Shown: positions 1 to 9,366 of the stretch, one piece after another
Layout of the letters: each line of letters begins with the position of its first letter
Position numbering within the stretch: the first letter of the stretch is position 1
Origin: Coriobacteriaceae bacterium
GTDB taxonomy: Bacteria; Actinomycetota; Coriobacteriia; Coriobacteriales; Coriobacteriaceae
DNA: 64,000 nt
Assembly (NCBI GenBank): GCA_025992855.1
Contig: DAJPGB010000001.1
Span: 2,246,829 to 2,310,828 of the forward strand
Reading direction: 5' to 3'
The notes under the pieces: generated by a model
Told to the model about the DNA's origin: nothing
The model's database searches: none
What the model saw: the letters and a program-made list of their open reading frames with translations, nothing else
Made by a program: the position numbers and the translations under genes

Positions 1-1
1 G

Positions 2-193
2 CTCACTACCGCCTTGGGCAGCCAGGTGCCGCTTAAGCCGCAAGAGCTTACCGGCGTGGTGAGCTACATCAACACGCGCTCGCTCGGCGGCGTCGCCGCG
101 TTCTTTATCTCGGCGCTCGGCTACCTGGGCACGGCCTTTGTGGTGAGCCACATTGGCAACTACATCGATAAGAAGGTGAGGATCCTCCGATGA
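2..193 (+). CDS. amino-acid ABC transporter permease, C-terminal fragment
   Basis: This is the last 63 codons of a gene entering from the left edge. The frame starting at base 2 stays open to TGA at 191-193 and ends in a membrane segment followed by a basic tail (YIDKKVRILR). Its stop overlaps the start of the next permease gene in an ATGA, which shows translational coupling. Position suggests the first inner-membrane permease of a polar amino-acid importer. The identity comes from the neighbours; the fragment is too short to assign alone. Confidence 0.7.
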   Translation, partial: LTTALGSQVPLKPQELTGVVSYINTRSLGGVAAFFISALGYLGTAFVVSHIGNYIDKKVRILR

Positions 194-1023
194 GCAAGCA
201 CTCCTCCCCTGCGCTTACCATGCGCGATGCGCTCTACGAGGCTCCCGGCCCCAAGATGCGCGCCAAGATTCGCATCGGCACCGCCATCTCACTCGTCGCC
301 GTCGCCGCGCTCGTCGCCCTGGTACTGCAGCGCTTTTATGTGACCGGCCAGCTTTCGGTCCACTATTGGTATTTCTTTACGCACCTCACCACCTGGAAGT
401 TCTTGCTTGCCGGCTTTGAGGGCACCGTTAAAGTCGCACTCACCGCTGGCGCCATCGCGCTGGTGCTGGGCTTAGCCCTTATGCTCGGCCGCACCAGCGA
501 CATTAAGCCGCTGCAGCTGGTCTGCCGCGTGCTTACCGACTTCTTCCGCGGTGTGCCGAGCCTGCTGTTTATCTACTTCTTCTTTTTGGTGCTGCCCCAG
601 TACAAGATCGCGCTACCGTCGTTTTGGATGCTCACGCTTCCCGTCGCGCTCGCCGCAGCCGGCGTACTTGCCGAGATCTTCCGCGCCGGCGTCAACGCCG
701 TACCGCGCGGGCAGGTCGAGGCGGCCCAGGCGCTCGGTCTCTCCAGGGCCAAAATCACCTTTAAAATCGTGTTGCCGCAGGCTATTCGGTTTATCATTCC
801 GTCCTTGATTTCGCAGCTTGTGGTCGTGGTCAAGGACACCACCGTCGCCTACGTGGTGAGCTACCCCGACCTCATGCAAAACGCCCGCGTGCTCATTACC
901 AACTACGACGCCCTCGTATCGGTCTACCTGGTGATCGCAGTCATCTACATCCTCATCAACGTCGCGATCAACAAGGCCGCTGTCTATGTTTCGCACAAGA
1001 CCGGCGCGACCATCATCCGCTAA
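190..1023 (+). CDS. polar amino-acid ABC transporter, inner-membrane permease
   Basis: A 277-residue HisM/GlnP-type permease. After a cytoplasmic N-terminus there is a membrane segment near residues 30-50 and a helical core from about 75 to 265. The EAA loop that contacts the ATPase is clear near residue 180 (VEAAQALGLSRAKITFKIVL). The start ATG overlaps the previous stop (ATGA). The ATPase gene follows 36 bp downstream, so the three genes form an importer operon. Substrate cannot be told from sequence; glutamate, glutamine or another polar amino acid is typical of the family. The solute-binding protein is probably to the left of the window. Confidence 0.92.
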   Translation: MSKHSSPALTMRDALYEAPGPKMRAKIRIGTAISLVAVAALVALVLQRFYVTGQLSVHYWYFFTHLTTWKFLLAGFEGTVKVALTAGAIALVLGLALMLGRTSDIKPLQLVCRVLTDFFRGVPSLLFIYFFFLVLPQYKIALPSFWMLTLPVALAAAGVLAEIFRAGVNAVPRGQVEAAQALGLSRAKITFKIVLPQAIRFIIPSLISQLVVVVKDTTVAYVVSYPDLMQNARVLITNYDALVSVYLVIAVIYILINVAINKAAVYVSHKTGATIIR

Positions 1024-1059
1024 CGCTTTACCATTTCAAGTCATAAGGAGCCGAGCACC

Positions 1060-1824
<765 letters not shown>

Positions 1825-1911
1825 CCCAATTGCCACGCGGGCAAATTCATCAGTAACGTTTGCTCCGCGCCACCCCTGTGCCATGTCCACCCGGATTCGA
1901 AAGCTACGCCC

Positions 1912-2721
1912 ATGATCGGAACCCGCACCTCATCGTCCTACACTCCGCACGTCGACGTCGATCCCGCCGACCGTCCGCTCATCCTGGTCGCACCACGCTG
2001 GGAAGAAGCGAAACCCTATTTGAGCGAGACGCTCTCCCCCAACGAGGAGATTGCGAGCGTCTTTGTCGATGCCATCCTTGCCGCCGGCGGCCTGCCGCTG
2101 CAGATGTCCATCACCGAGGACATTGAGGTCATCCGTCATTACGTCGATATCGCCGACGGCATCGCCATTCCCGGCGGCCCCGATGTCAATCCCAAACGTT
2201 GGGGCGATGATCGACCCTACGACCCCACCCTCTGCTGCGAGATCCGCGATAGCTTTGAGTTTAAGCTGGTCGGCGAGGTGCTCCGCGCCAAAAAGCCGCT
2301 CTTTACCACCTGCCGCGGCACGCAGTTGCTCAATGTCGCCACCGGCGGCACCCTGTGCATGGACGTGCCAAGCCTGGGCGCGCGCGAGGGCCGCACGCAG
2401 TGGCGCCATACCCACGTGCTCAACGACCCCGTGCATCCCGTCGAGGTCGTGCCGGGCTCGTTGCTGGAGCGCGCGCTTGGCGGGCACAGGCTTATCCAGA
2501 CCAACTCCGCACACCACTGCTGCATCGATCGTCTGGGTAAAAGCACGCGCTTGGTCGCCAAGGCAACCGATGGCGTGCCCGAGTGCATCGAAGTCGAAGG
2601 CCAACCCTTCTGCCTGGGCGTGCAATGGCATCCCGAGTACACCTGGCAGACGCTCGAAACCGACTTTAACCTCTGGAAGTCGTTTGTCGAGGCGGCGGCA
2701 AAGGTTAAGCAGGCTCGCTAG
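1912..2721 (+). CDS. gamma-glutamyl-gamma-aminobutyrate hydrolase-like class I glutamine amidotransferase (peptidase C26)
   Basis: A 269-residue protein of the PuuD/C26 family, which hydrolyses gamma-glutamyl amides. The nucleophile elbow is TTCRGTQLLNV (catalytic Cys near residue 131), with the His/Glu of the triad in QWHPEY near residue 243. An oxyanion region, IPGGPDVNP, is also present. It lies 87 bp after the amino-acid ABC operon on the same strand and may handle imported glutamyl compounds; that link is inference. No strong ribosome-binding site precedes the ATG. The gene ends 3 bp from the end of the convergent HPt gene. Confidence 0.88.
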   Translation: MIGTRTSSSYTPHVDVDPADRPLILVAPRWEEAKPYLSETLSPNEEIASVFVDAILAAGGLPLQMSITEDIEVIRHYVDIADGIAIPGGPDVNPKRWGDDRPYDPTLCCEIRDSFEFKLVGEVLRAKKPLFTTCRGTQLLNVATGGTLCMDVPSLGAREGRTQWRHTHVLNDPVHPVEVVPGSLLERALGGHRLIQTNSAHHCCIDRLGKSTRLVAKATDGVPECIEVEGQPFCLGVQWHPEYTWQTLETDFNLWKSFVEAAAKVKQAR

Positions 2722-2724
2722 CTC

Positions 2725-3081
2725 TTATTCAGCCGCCTCGCGCAGGGCCGACATCGTAGCCGCATATTGCTGCTGCAGCGCATGCATCCCCTCGCGGGCG
2801 CCGTCAACGGCATCGGCGCCGCGCAGCGCTTCGGTTACCACGACCGCCGGCTCGTACAGATTATCGAATCCCAGGTTCTGGCTCACGCCCTTGAGCGTGT
2901 GCGCTGCCATAAACGCACCTTCGGCGTCTCCTGCCGCCATGGCGGCCTCCAGCTTGTCCATGCTCTCGTCATCCAAAAACTTGAGGGCAAAGCGGGCAAG
3001 CATTTCCCCGCCCATCAGCCGAGCGCACGCGTCGTCATAATTAGCGCCGATCTTCTCATACGCCTCACGCATGGAAATCAT
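2725..3081 (-). CDS. HPt (histidine phosphotransfer) domain protein
   Basis: A 118-residue all-helical protein with the HPt motif AHTLKGVSQNLGF near residues 60-72; the His is the expected phosphoacceptor. It is encoded 24 bp downstream of the GGDEF-REC-HD-GYP gene on the same strand, so it probably exchanges phosphate with that REC domain or with a distant hybrid kinase. No histidine kinase is present in the window. Size and motif are typical for a stand-alone HPt protein. Confidence 0.88.
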   Translation of the reverse strand: MISMREAYEKIGANYDDACARLMGGEMLARFALKFLDDESMDKLEAAMAAGDAEGAFMAAHTLKGVSQNLGFDNLYEPAVVVTEALRGADAVDGAREGMHALQQQYAATMSALREAAE

Positions 3082-3105
3082 GGATTAAAAACTCCTTTGG
3101 TCAAA

Positions 3106-4986
3106 CTAAATCGTGGGAAACGCGACGACGTCGGCGGGGCGTGCCAACGTCTCGGCAATTTGGTCTTGCACCTCGAGCAGGCAATCGAGCAGCAGCGGGT
3201 TAAAGGTGCCGCACTTACCGTCCAGGATCATCTGGATCGCCTCCTCGTGCGGGATAGCGTCCTTGTATACGCGCACGCTCGTCAGTGCATCGTACACGTC
3301 AGCCACCGAAACCACCTGCGCGGCGATGGGAATTTCGTCGCCCTTAAGGCCATCGGGATAACCCTTGCCGTCCCAGCGCTCGTGGTGCCAACGCGCAATC
3401 TGGTACGCATATTCCAAAAGCGCATTGCCGGCGTGATGGCTGCCCAGCTCGAGCAGCATGTTGGCGCCAATCGTGGTATGCGTCTTCATAATCTCGAATT
3501 CCTCGGGCGTGAGGCGCCCGGGCTTGTTGAGGATCGCATCGTCAATCGACATCTTGCCGATATCGTGCAGCGCCGAAGCCATGGCGATCGTGGAGCGTTC
3601 CTCATTGTCGAGGGAGATCGTGCCGCTACGCTGGACCAGATAGCCAAGCAGCAGCTCGGTCAGCTTTTCGATGTTCGTAACGTGCCTGCCGCTCTCGCCG
3701 TTGCGAAGCTCCATGACGCCGGCCATGATGTCGATGAGCATGCGACTGTTCTTGACGCGCTCGTTGTACTGTTGGGACAGCAGGTTCGTCAGGCGGCGCT
3801 GTTTGGCGTACAGGCGGATGGTGTTGCTTACGCGGCGGCGCACGACACGGGAGTCAAACGGGCGGTTGATATAGTCCGAGGCGCCCAGCTCGTACGCGCG
3901 CAGAACCATATCATCGGAATCTTCGCTCGAAATCATGATGAAAGGCAGATTGTCGATACCCGATCGGCGCGACAGATCGGCCAGCACCTCAAAGCCGCTT
4001 ATGCCCGGCATGACAATATCCAGCAGCACGAGCGACAACTCATCGCCATAGCGGTCGACCATGTCGAGCGCCGTACGACCGTTGTCGGCCTCGAGGATGC
4101 AATACTCGTCCTTGAGCATCTCGTTGAGAATGGCTCGGTTCATCTCGGAGTCATCGACAATAAGCACCAAAGGCTTTTCGCTTTGGAAGGCTTCGATGGA
4201 ATCGGCATCGGTCACGACCGTACCGGCTTTTGCCTTAGCGCGGCTCAATAACTGGACAGCGCGGCCAACTCCTTCATCGACCGTCTCGCCATGAATGCGA
4301 ACACCGCCAACACATGCCGTCAAGCTCACGTACTCATGGCCCGGAACAATCGTGGCATGAACGGCATCGGACACCTGATGCAGGCGACGGGTGAAGTCAT
4401 CGGAGGGAATATTGGGCATGACGACCACAAACTTGTCGCAGCCATAGCGTACAAGCTCGTCAGTCGAACGAATTCCGCTGCGTATGGCTGTCGCCACAGC
4501 ACCGAGCGCAAGGTCGCCGGCATGACGGCCACACGTATCGTTGAAGACCCTAAAATCATCAAGGTCGATCACCGCAACGCCGGCATTCATGCGGGCGCTA
4601 CGGAGCTTTTCCTCGTAATATCGGCGATTGCGCACACTCGTCAGCACGTCGGTGTAGACGAGGTCCTCTTCTGCAGCCTCTTGCTCATCGATCGGACGCA
4701 CCATCAGCAGGACGTGAGGCTCGCCCTCGACCTTCAGAGGGCGCAGGCGAGCGCGGTACTCGGTACCATCATTGAGCAGCTGCTCCGATACATCATCGGA
4801 ACCTGCCAAGGCCTCAAGACTCGACTGACGCAGACAAGGGCAGCGATCGCCGGCGAGCAAGCAGTTAGGCTCGCTCTTAATCTGATCGGCCGACAACAAA
4901 CGCACCACGGGGTAGGTCTTCGCGACGCGGGCGACCTCGGCGGCAGCCTCCTCGTCGGTTAGATTGACCTCGTGATTATTGAGCAT
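3106..4986 (-). CDS. GGDEF-like / receiver / HD-GYP signalling protein
   Basis: A 626-residue soluble protein. Domain order is an N-terminal region (1-105), a degenerate GGDEF domain (about 108-260), a REC domain (about 274-395) and an HD-GYP phosphodiesterase domain (about 425-615). The GGDEF part keeps DLDDFRVFND, but the signature is YGCDKF instead of GGDEF, so cyclase activity is doubtful. REC has VDDSE and the phospho-acceptor LLDIVMPG. HD-GYP has HDIGK, HHERWDGKGYPDGL and VADVYDALTS, all intact, so c-di-GMP hydrolysis is likely. It is co-transcribed with the downstream HPt gene. Confidence 0.9.
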   Translation of the reverse strand: MLNNHEVNLTDEEAAAEVARVAKTYPVVRLLSADQIKSEPNCLLAGDRCPCLRQSSLEALAGSDDVSEQLLNDGTEYRARLRPLKVEGEPHVLLMVRPIDEQEAAEEDLVYTDVLTSVRNRRYYEEKLRSARMNAGVAVIDLDDFRVFNDTCGRHAGDLALGAVATAIRSGIRSTDELVRYGCDKFVVVMPNIPSDDFTRRLHQVSDAVHATIVPGHEYVSLTACVGGVRIHGETVDEGVGRAVQLLSRAKAKAGTVVTDADSIEAFQSEKPLVLIVDDSEMNRAILNEMLKDEYCILEADNGRTALDMVDRYGDELSLVLLDIVMPGISGFEVLADLSRRSGIDNLPFIMISSEDSDDMVLRAYELGASDYINRPFDSRVVRRRVSNTIRLYAKQRRLTNLLSQQYNERVKNSRMLIDIMAGVMELRNGESGRHVTNIEKLTELLLGYLVQRSGTISLDNEERSTIAMASALHDIGKMSIDDAILNKPGRLTPEEFEIMKTHTTIGANMLLELGSHHAGNALLEYAYQIARWHHERWDGKGYPDGLKGDEIPIAAQVVSVADVYDALTSVRVYKDAIPHEEAIQMILDGKCGTFNPLLLDCLLEVQDQIAETLARPADVVAFPTI

Positions 4987-5197
4987 ATGGGGCCCTTCCT
5001 ATCGTTACGCACGGCAACGGTGCATATCAATTGGTACAAGGGTAGCATCTAACAGCTGAAGGCAAACGCGCGATTATCGTTACATTTTTATGACCTGGCA
5101 AACGGCGGTAATGGAGCCGCGGGCGCGCGGTTATGGGCGCATTCGTTAACAATGACGAAACGCTAACAGCCCCTCTCCCCGCAGGTCATCGAGCGTG

Positions 5198-5995
5198 CTA
5201 ACGCTCCAAGACATCGCGAACGGCGTTTGCCGCCGTAACGGGGCGATCGCGCAGACCGTTATGCGCGCCCGGGATCGTCACAAGGGGGCAATCGAGATAT
5301 TCGGCAGCCGCTCGCGTGCCAGCCTCGCGGGGTGTATCGACCGAAAGCTCGCCCAAAAACACGGCCGACACCGCCTTTGACGCGCGGACGCGCTCCCAGT
5401 CGGGAGCATATGTCATATTTGTTCCGTATTCATTAGCCATAAAGCAACGACCATTGCGCAGGGCATGTTTGGCTTCCGCTTCGGTCGTCCCGGGAGCTTC
5501 GGGGTCCAAGTCGCCGAGGGCTCCCAAGAAAAGCCGGAGCGCCCTTGAAACCTTTCCAGCCGCAATCATATCGAGCAAAACCGGAGCTGCGCCCATGCCG
5601 ACGCCTTCGGCCGACACAGCCGGCTCATGCAGAATCGCACGGGCGACGAGATGGGGTTCGGCGCGAAGAAGCTCCAGCGCCACCAACGTACCGGCGCTAT
5701 GCGCAAGCACATTTGTCGGAGCGCCAACGTGTTCGATCACGGCTTGCAGGTCGGCGGCCTGAGCGGCAAGATCATAGCTGCCGTCTGCCGCATCGCTGCT
5801 GCCACCGCAGCCGCGGCGGTCGTAGGCAATTACGCGGTAGTTGCGGCTGAGCTCACAAGCGATACCGTCGAAAAATGTGCCGTCGACACAAGCGCCGTGC
5901 ACGCACACCAAGGCAGGAGCATCAGGCGACACATCTGGGCCGGCATATTCGCGACAGGCAATCGTGGTGCCCGCATTCTCGACCGTAAAATTCAT
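5198..5995 (-). CDS. alpha/beta-fold hydrolase
   Basis: A 265-residue alpha/beta hydrolase. It shows the oxyanion segment VCVHGACVDG near residue 32, the nucleophile elbow AHSAGT near residue 100, and a C-terminal PGAHNGLRDRP that supplies the His. The elbow is A-H-S-A-G rather than the commoner G-x-S-x-G, as in some MhpC-like members. Substrate is unknown. The 211 bp upstream (4987-5197) is free of coding signal. The start ATG at 5995 is the first plausible one. Confidence 0.82.
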   Translation of the reverse strand: MNFTVENAGTTIACREYAGPDVSPDAPALVCVHGACVDGTFFDGIACELSRNYRVIAYDRRGCGGSSDAADGSYDLAAQAADLQAVIEHVGAPTNVLAHSAGTLVALELLRAEPHLVARAILHEPAVSAEGVGMGAAPVLLDMIAAGKVSRALRLFLGALGDLDPEAPGTTEAEAKHALRNGRCFMANEYGTNMTYAPDWERVRASKAVSAVFLGELSVDTPREAGTRAAAEYLDCPLVTIPGAHNGLRDRPVTAANAVRDVLER

Positions 5996-6220
5996 GTTGT
6001 GCCCCCATCATCAATGCTCATCCAGTTGCACGTCAGCGCGGTTGGATGGACCCACATTGCCTTACACCTTGTTAACAGATTAACTTTACCCGACCCGAGG
6101 CTTTTCATGGCGCGGCATAATGGGCGACGTGAAAAAACGAAACTTGTAAAGCAAGAGCCCGCACCTTGCTTTGGAGCCGATGCTATGCTTAGGCACAATT
6201 GTCTTGAGGAGCATATGCCT

Positions 6221-6997
6221 ATGTCTACGTTTTTGAATGCCAGCCCCATCTTTGGGCCCGTTCGCAGCCGTCGCCTTGGTCTCTCGCTCGGCGTCAACAT
6301 GATGCCGGCCAGCGGCAAAATCTGCACGTTCGACTGCATTTACTGCGAAAACGGCCTCAACGCCGAGCGCCCCTGCCATGAGCCGTACAACACAGCTGCC
6401 GTGGTACTCGACGCGCTCGAGGCAAAGCTGCGCGAGATGGCAGCCGAGGGCGAGCTCCCCGATGTGATCACCTTCGCAGGCAACGGCGAGCCCACCGCCG
6501 CACCGGAGTTTCCGCAGGCCATCGCCGGCGCCGTCGCGCTGCGCGACGAGCTTGCCCCAAACTCCAAGATCGCCGTGCTCTCCAACGGCACGCGCGCCGA
6601 CCGCCCCGAGGTGCACGACGCGCTCATGATGGTCGATGACAACATTCTTAAGCTCGATACCGTCGACCCGGCATTTATCCAGCTGCTCGACCAGCCCGTT
6701 GGCCCCTACGACGTCGAGCACCAGATCGAGACGTTCGCAAGCTTTGACGGTCACGTTATTATCCAGACGATCTTTTTGACCGGTGAGTATCAGGGCAAGC
6801 CCATCGACAACACCGGCGAGGAGTACGTCGCCCCCTGGCTCGCGGTGCTCGAGCGCATTCGTCCGCAGGAGGCGACCATCTACACGGTGGCGCGCGAGAC
6901 ACCGGTCGCAGGCCTTGCCAAAGCAGCACCCGAGGCCCTCGACGCCATTGCCGCGCGCGTGCGCGCCCTCGGCATTCCCTGCCAGGTGAGCTACTAG
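6221..6997 (+). CDS. radical SAM protein
   Basis: About 258 residues. The [4Fe-4S] cluster motif is CTFDCIYCENG (CxxxCxxC) near residue 31, preceded by a conserved N-terminus (PIFGPVRSRRLGLSLG) typical of short YfkA/TatD-linked radical SAM proteins. A GNGEPT motif for SAM binding follows. Two in-frame ATGs lie at 6215 and 6221 behind GAGGAG at 6206-6211. The 6221 start has the better spacing (9 nt), so it is chosen. The open frame extends far upstream, but that part is antisense to the hydrolase and not credible. The reaction is unknown. Confidence 0.85.
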   Translation: MSTFLNASPIFGPVRSRRLGLSLGVNMMPASGKICTFDCIYCENGLNAERPCHEPYNTAAVVLDALEAKLREMAAEGELPDVITFAGNGEPTAAPEFPQAIAGAVALRDELAPNSKIAVLSNGTRADRPEVHDALMMVDDNILKLDTVDPAFIQLLDQPVGPYDVEHQIETFASFDGHVIIQTIFLTGEYQGKPIDNTGEEYVAPWLAVLERIRPQEATIYTVARETPVAGLAKAAPEALDAIAARVRALGIPCQVSY

Positions 6998-7038
6998 CAA
7001 AACCACGCAGCAGCTAGTGCCTGCCATCCCGCTCCATC

Positions 7039-7105
7039 AGTTGCGGTGATATAGTTCCTATTTATGCTGTTAAACCGCTTAAATCGGAACTATATCACCG
7101 CAACT
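7039..7105. repeat. palindromic repeat family B, copy 1
   Basis: Perfect 20-bp arms (AGTTGCGGTGATATAGTTCC and its complement) enclose a 27-bp loop. Related copies lie at 14556-14626 and 32996-33061. It lies between the radical SAM gene and the methionine aminopeptidase gene. Confidence 0.85.
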
Positions 7106-7157
7106 TTTATGGACGCGTGGGTGGGCTATACTAGCTGCGAATGAAAGGAAGTTAGCC

Positions 7158-8045
7158 ATGTTTGACAATGGACCCGTGCCCGGCCGCAACGACGCCTGCT
7201 GGTGCGGCAGCGGCAAAAAATATAAGAAATGCCATAGCGCCTTTGATGAGCGCCTCGAGCGCTTGTGGGAAGAGGGCTGGGAGGTTCTGCCCCGCACGCT
7301 CTACAAGACGCCCGCCGATATCGAGGGCATCAAGCGCTCGGCCGCCATCAACGTGGGCGTGCTCGATTACGTAGGCGAACACATCGCCGCGGGCATGACC
7401 ACCAACCAGATCGACCAGATGATCTACGACTACACCGTCGAGCACGGTGGCACGCCGGCCGACCTCAACTATGAGGGCTACCCCAAGAGCGTTTGCACCT
7501 CGATCAACGACGTGGTCTGTCACGGTATCCCCTGCGATACGGACGTGCTGCATGAGGGCGATATTATCAACGTGGACTGCTCCACGATCCTAGACGGCTA
7601 CTTTAGTGATTCGAGCCGCATGTTCTGCATCGGCGAGGTCTCTGCCGAGCGCCAGCGCCTGGTCGACGTCACCCGCGCCAGCGTGGAGGCGGGTCTGGCT
7701 GCCGTCAAGCCGTGGCTGCCGCTCTCCGTGATGGCTGAGGCCGTGCAAAAGACGGTCGAGGACGCCGGTTTTAGCGTAGTGCGCGAGTACGGCGGACACG
7801 GCATTGGCAAAGAGTTCCACGAGGACCCGTTTGTGGGCTTTACCACCGAGGCGCCCGATGTGGACACCATCATGGCCCCGGGCATGGTCTTTACCATTGA
7901 GCCCATGGTCAACGCCGGAGCGCCCGACATCAAGATCAGCAAGGGCGACGGTTGGTGCGTGCGCACCAAGGACGGCAGCGATTCGGCCCAGTGCGAGGTA
8001 CAGCTCGTGGTGACCGAGGACGGCTACGAGCTGCTGAGCTGGTAG
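7158..8045 (+). CDS. map: type I methionine aminopeptidase with N-terminal SEC-C zinc motif
   Basis: A 295-residue enzyme that removes the initiator Met from nascent proteins. Residues 9-27 form a SEC-C zinc-binding motif (CWCGSGKKYKKCH), absent from the short E. coli type but found in many Gram-positive MAPs. The catalytic domain shows CHGIP, the metal-binding Asp pair (NVDCS and DGYFSDSS), GHGIGKEFHEDP (His), TIEPM (Glu) and a final Glu in AQCEV. The usual AQ-E-H-T ends here as ECEV-like CEVQ, a small variation after the metal ligand. The start ATG has GAAAGGAAG upstream. Confidence 0.95.
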   Translation: MFDNGPVPGRNDACWCGSGKKYKKCHSAFDERLERLWEEGWEVLPRTLYKTPADIEGIKRSAAINVGVLDYVGEHIAAGMTTNQIDQMIYDYTVEHGGTPADLNYEGYPKSVCTSINDVVCHGIPCDTDVLHEGDIINVDCSTILDGYFSDSSRMFCIGEVSAERQRLVDVTRASVEAGLAAVKPWLPLSVMAEAVQKTVEDAGFSVVREYGGHGIGKEFHEDPFVGFTTEAPDVDTIMAPGMVFTIEPMVNAGAPDIKISKGDGWCVRTKDGSDSAQCEVQLVVTEDGYELLSW

Positions 8046-8054
8046 CCGTGGATG

Positions 8055-8105
8055 CGCCGGGCTTCGCGATGGATATGTTAACCATCGCGAAGCCCGGCGT
8101 TTTTA
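8055..8105 (+). terminator. intrinsic terminator after map
   Basis: An 18-bp perfect stem (CGCCGGGCTTCGCGATGG with its complement) closes a 9-nt loop and is followed by TTTTTAT. It sits 10 bp after the map stop. Confidence 0.93.
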
Positions 8106-8123
8106 TAGCGTTTTGCCTGATAA

Positions 8124-8160
8124 AACCTGCCAAAATAAACCTGTCCCCTTTTGGCAGGTT
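8124..8160 (+). repeat. TAAACCTGTCCC-loop hairpin, copy 1
   Basis: Stem AACCTGCCAAAA/TTTTGGCAGGTT is fully paired around the loop TAAACCTGTCCCC. It is one of six related hairpins in the window and lies between the map terminator and the next start codon. Confidence 0.88.
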
Positions 8161-8178
8161 GGGCGGAGAGGACCGTTT

Positions 8179-9114
8179 GTGAACATCCTGGTTTTGTTGC
8201 CCGTCAACGACCGTCATCGCGCAATTCTTGAGTCGAGCGCTCCGGGCGAGGACTTTATCTACACGAGTGCCGACGCCATCACGCGCGAGCAGGTCGCCGA
8301 TGCCGACGTGATCTTGGGCAACATCGACCCTTCCCTGCTGACCGCATGCGAGCACCTCCAGCTGCTGCAACTGCAGACCGCCGGCTATGACGACTATCTC
8401 GCCGCCGGCACCGTGCCGGCTGAAGCCAAGCTGTCTTGCTCAATCGGCGCCTACGGCCAGGCCGTGAGCGAGCACATGTTTGCCATGGTCCTTTCCATGA
8501 TGAAGCACCTGCCCGGCTATCACGACTTGCAGCGCGAGCATCGCTGGGAGGACTTAGGCCCGGTCACCTCGCTCAAAAATGCCAATGTGCTGGTGTTGGG
8601 CGCGGGCGACATTGGCGGCCACTTTGCCACGCTCTGCCGCAGCATGGGCGCGCACGTCCGCGGCATCAAGCGCCATCCGCTCGTCTACCCCATTGTGTTT
8701 GAGGACATGGACGGCATGGATGCCCTGTCTGAGCGCCTGGCGGAGGCCGACATCGTCGCATCCTTTATGCCCAGCACACCCGAGACCCGCGGTCTGGCGA
8801 ACGCCGAGTTCTTCGCCGCGATGAAACCGGGCGCCTTCTTTGCCAACGGCGGCCGCGGCGATCTTGTGGTTGCCGACGATCTGGTTGCCGCTCTTGAGTC
8901 CGGACACCTTGCCGGTGCCGCGGTCGATGTCACCGACCCTGAGCCACTGCCCGCAACAAGCCCGCTGTGGGATGCGCCCAACATGCTCATCACGCCGCAC
9001 GTCTCCGGCTGGTTCCACCTGGCAGCCACGCTCAACAATGTGGTCGACATTGCCGCAGAGAATCTGCGTCACCTGCAAGCCGGCGAGACCCTGCGCTGTT
9101 GGATCGAACATTAG
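8179..9114 (+). CDS. D-2-hydroxyacid dehydrogenase (NAD-dependent)
   Basis: About 311 residues, the usual length for the family. The Rossmann motif is VLGAGDIGGHFATL near residue 135. The catalytic Arg is in NGGRGD, the Glu in DVTDPEPLP and the His in ITPHVSGW. It probably reduces a 2-keto acid or oxidises the D-hydroxy acid; the substrate is unknown. The GTG at 8179 is chosen because GGAGAGGA precedes it by 7 nt and the family N-terminus (NILVLLPV) begins there. An upstream in-frame ATG at 8113 would run through the repeat hairpin. Confidence 0.88.
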   Translation: MNILVLLPVNDRHRAILESSAPGEDFIYTSADAITREQVADADVILGNIDPSLLTACEHLQLLQLQTAGYDDYLAAGTVPAEAKLSCSIGAYGQAVSEHMFAMVLSMMKHLPGYHDLQREHRWEDLGPVTSLKNANVLVLGAGDIGGHFATLCRSMGAHVRGIKRHPLVYPIVFEDMDGMDALSERLAEADIVASFMPSTPETRGLANAEFFAAMKPGAFFANGGRGDLVVADDLVAALESGHLAGAAVDVTDPEPLPATSPLWDAPNMLITPHVSGWFHLAATLNNVVDIAAENLRHLQAGETLRCWIEH

Positions 9115-9184
9115 GGTTCCGCCGTTCTAACGAACGGCGGACCGGTCGACGCTACGCGCCGCCCAGAGCGACAATTTGTCATTC

Positions 9185-9226
9185 AAAAGGCAAGGCATGA
9201 CCAGAAGGTCTATGCCTTGCCTTTTT
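9185..9226. terminator. bidirectional terminator between convergent genes
   Basis: Stem AAAAGGCAAGGCAT with its complement, a 13-nt loop, and A- and T-tracts on both sides. It lies between the dehydrogenase (+) and the M18 peptidase (-). Confidence 0.88.
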
Positions 9227-9331
9227 CATGCCAACTTGTTCGCTCTGGACATCGCTCGCTGACGCTTGCTCAACCTGCGGTGTCATAACAATTCTGTCCA
9301 GCTGTTGGCTTTGCGGCATTTGCCCAGATAA

Positions 9332-9366
9332 AACCTGCATAATAAACCTGTCCCTTTTAGCAGGTT
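9332..9366 (+). repeat. TAAACCTGTCCC-loop hairpin, copy 2
   Basis: The loop TAAACCTGTCCC (9343-9354) is intact, while the stem (AACCTGCAT...TTTTAGCAGGTT) carries mismatches. It abuts the stop codon of the convergent peptidase gene. Confidence 0.83.

Noticed and set aside
2767..4251. 494-codon open frame opposite the GGDEF-REC-HD-GYP gene
   Set aside because: Antisense to clear signalling domains, with no motif of its own.
5627..6214. N-terminal extension of the radical SAM protein
   Set aside because: The open frame continues upstream, but it is antisense to the alpha/beta hydrolase and the ribosome site lies at 6206-6211.
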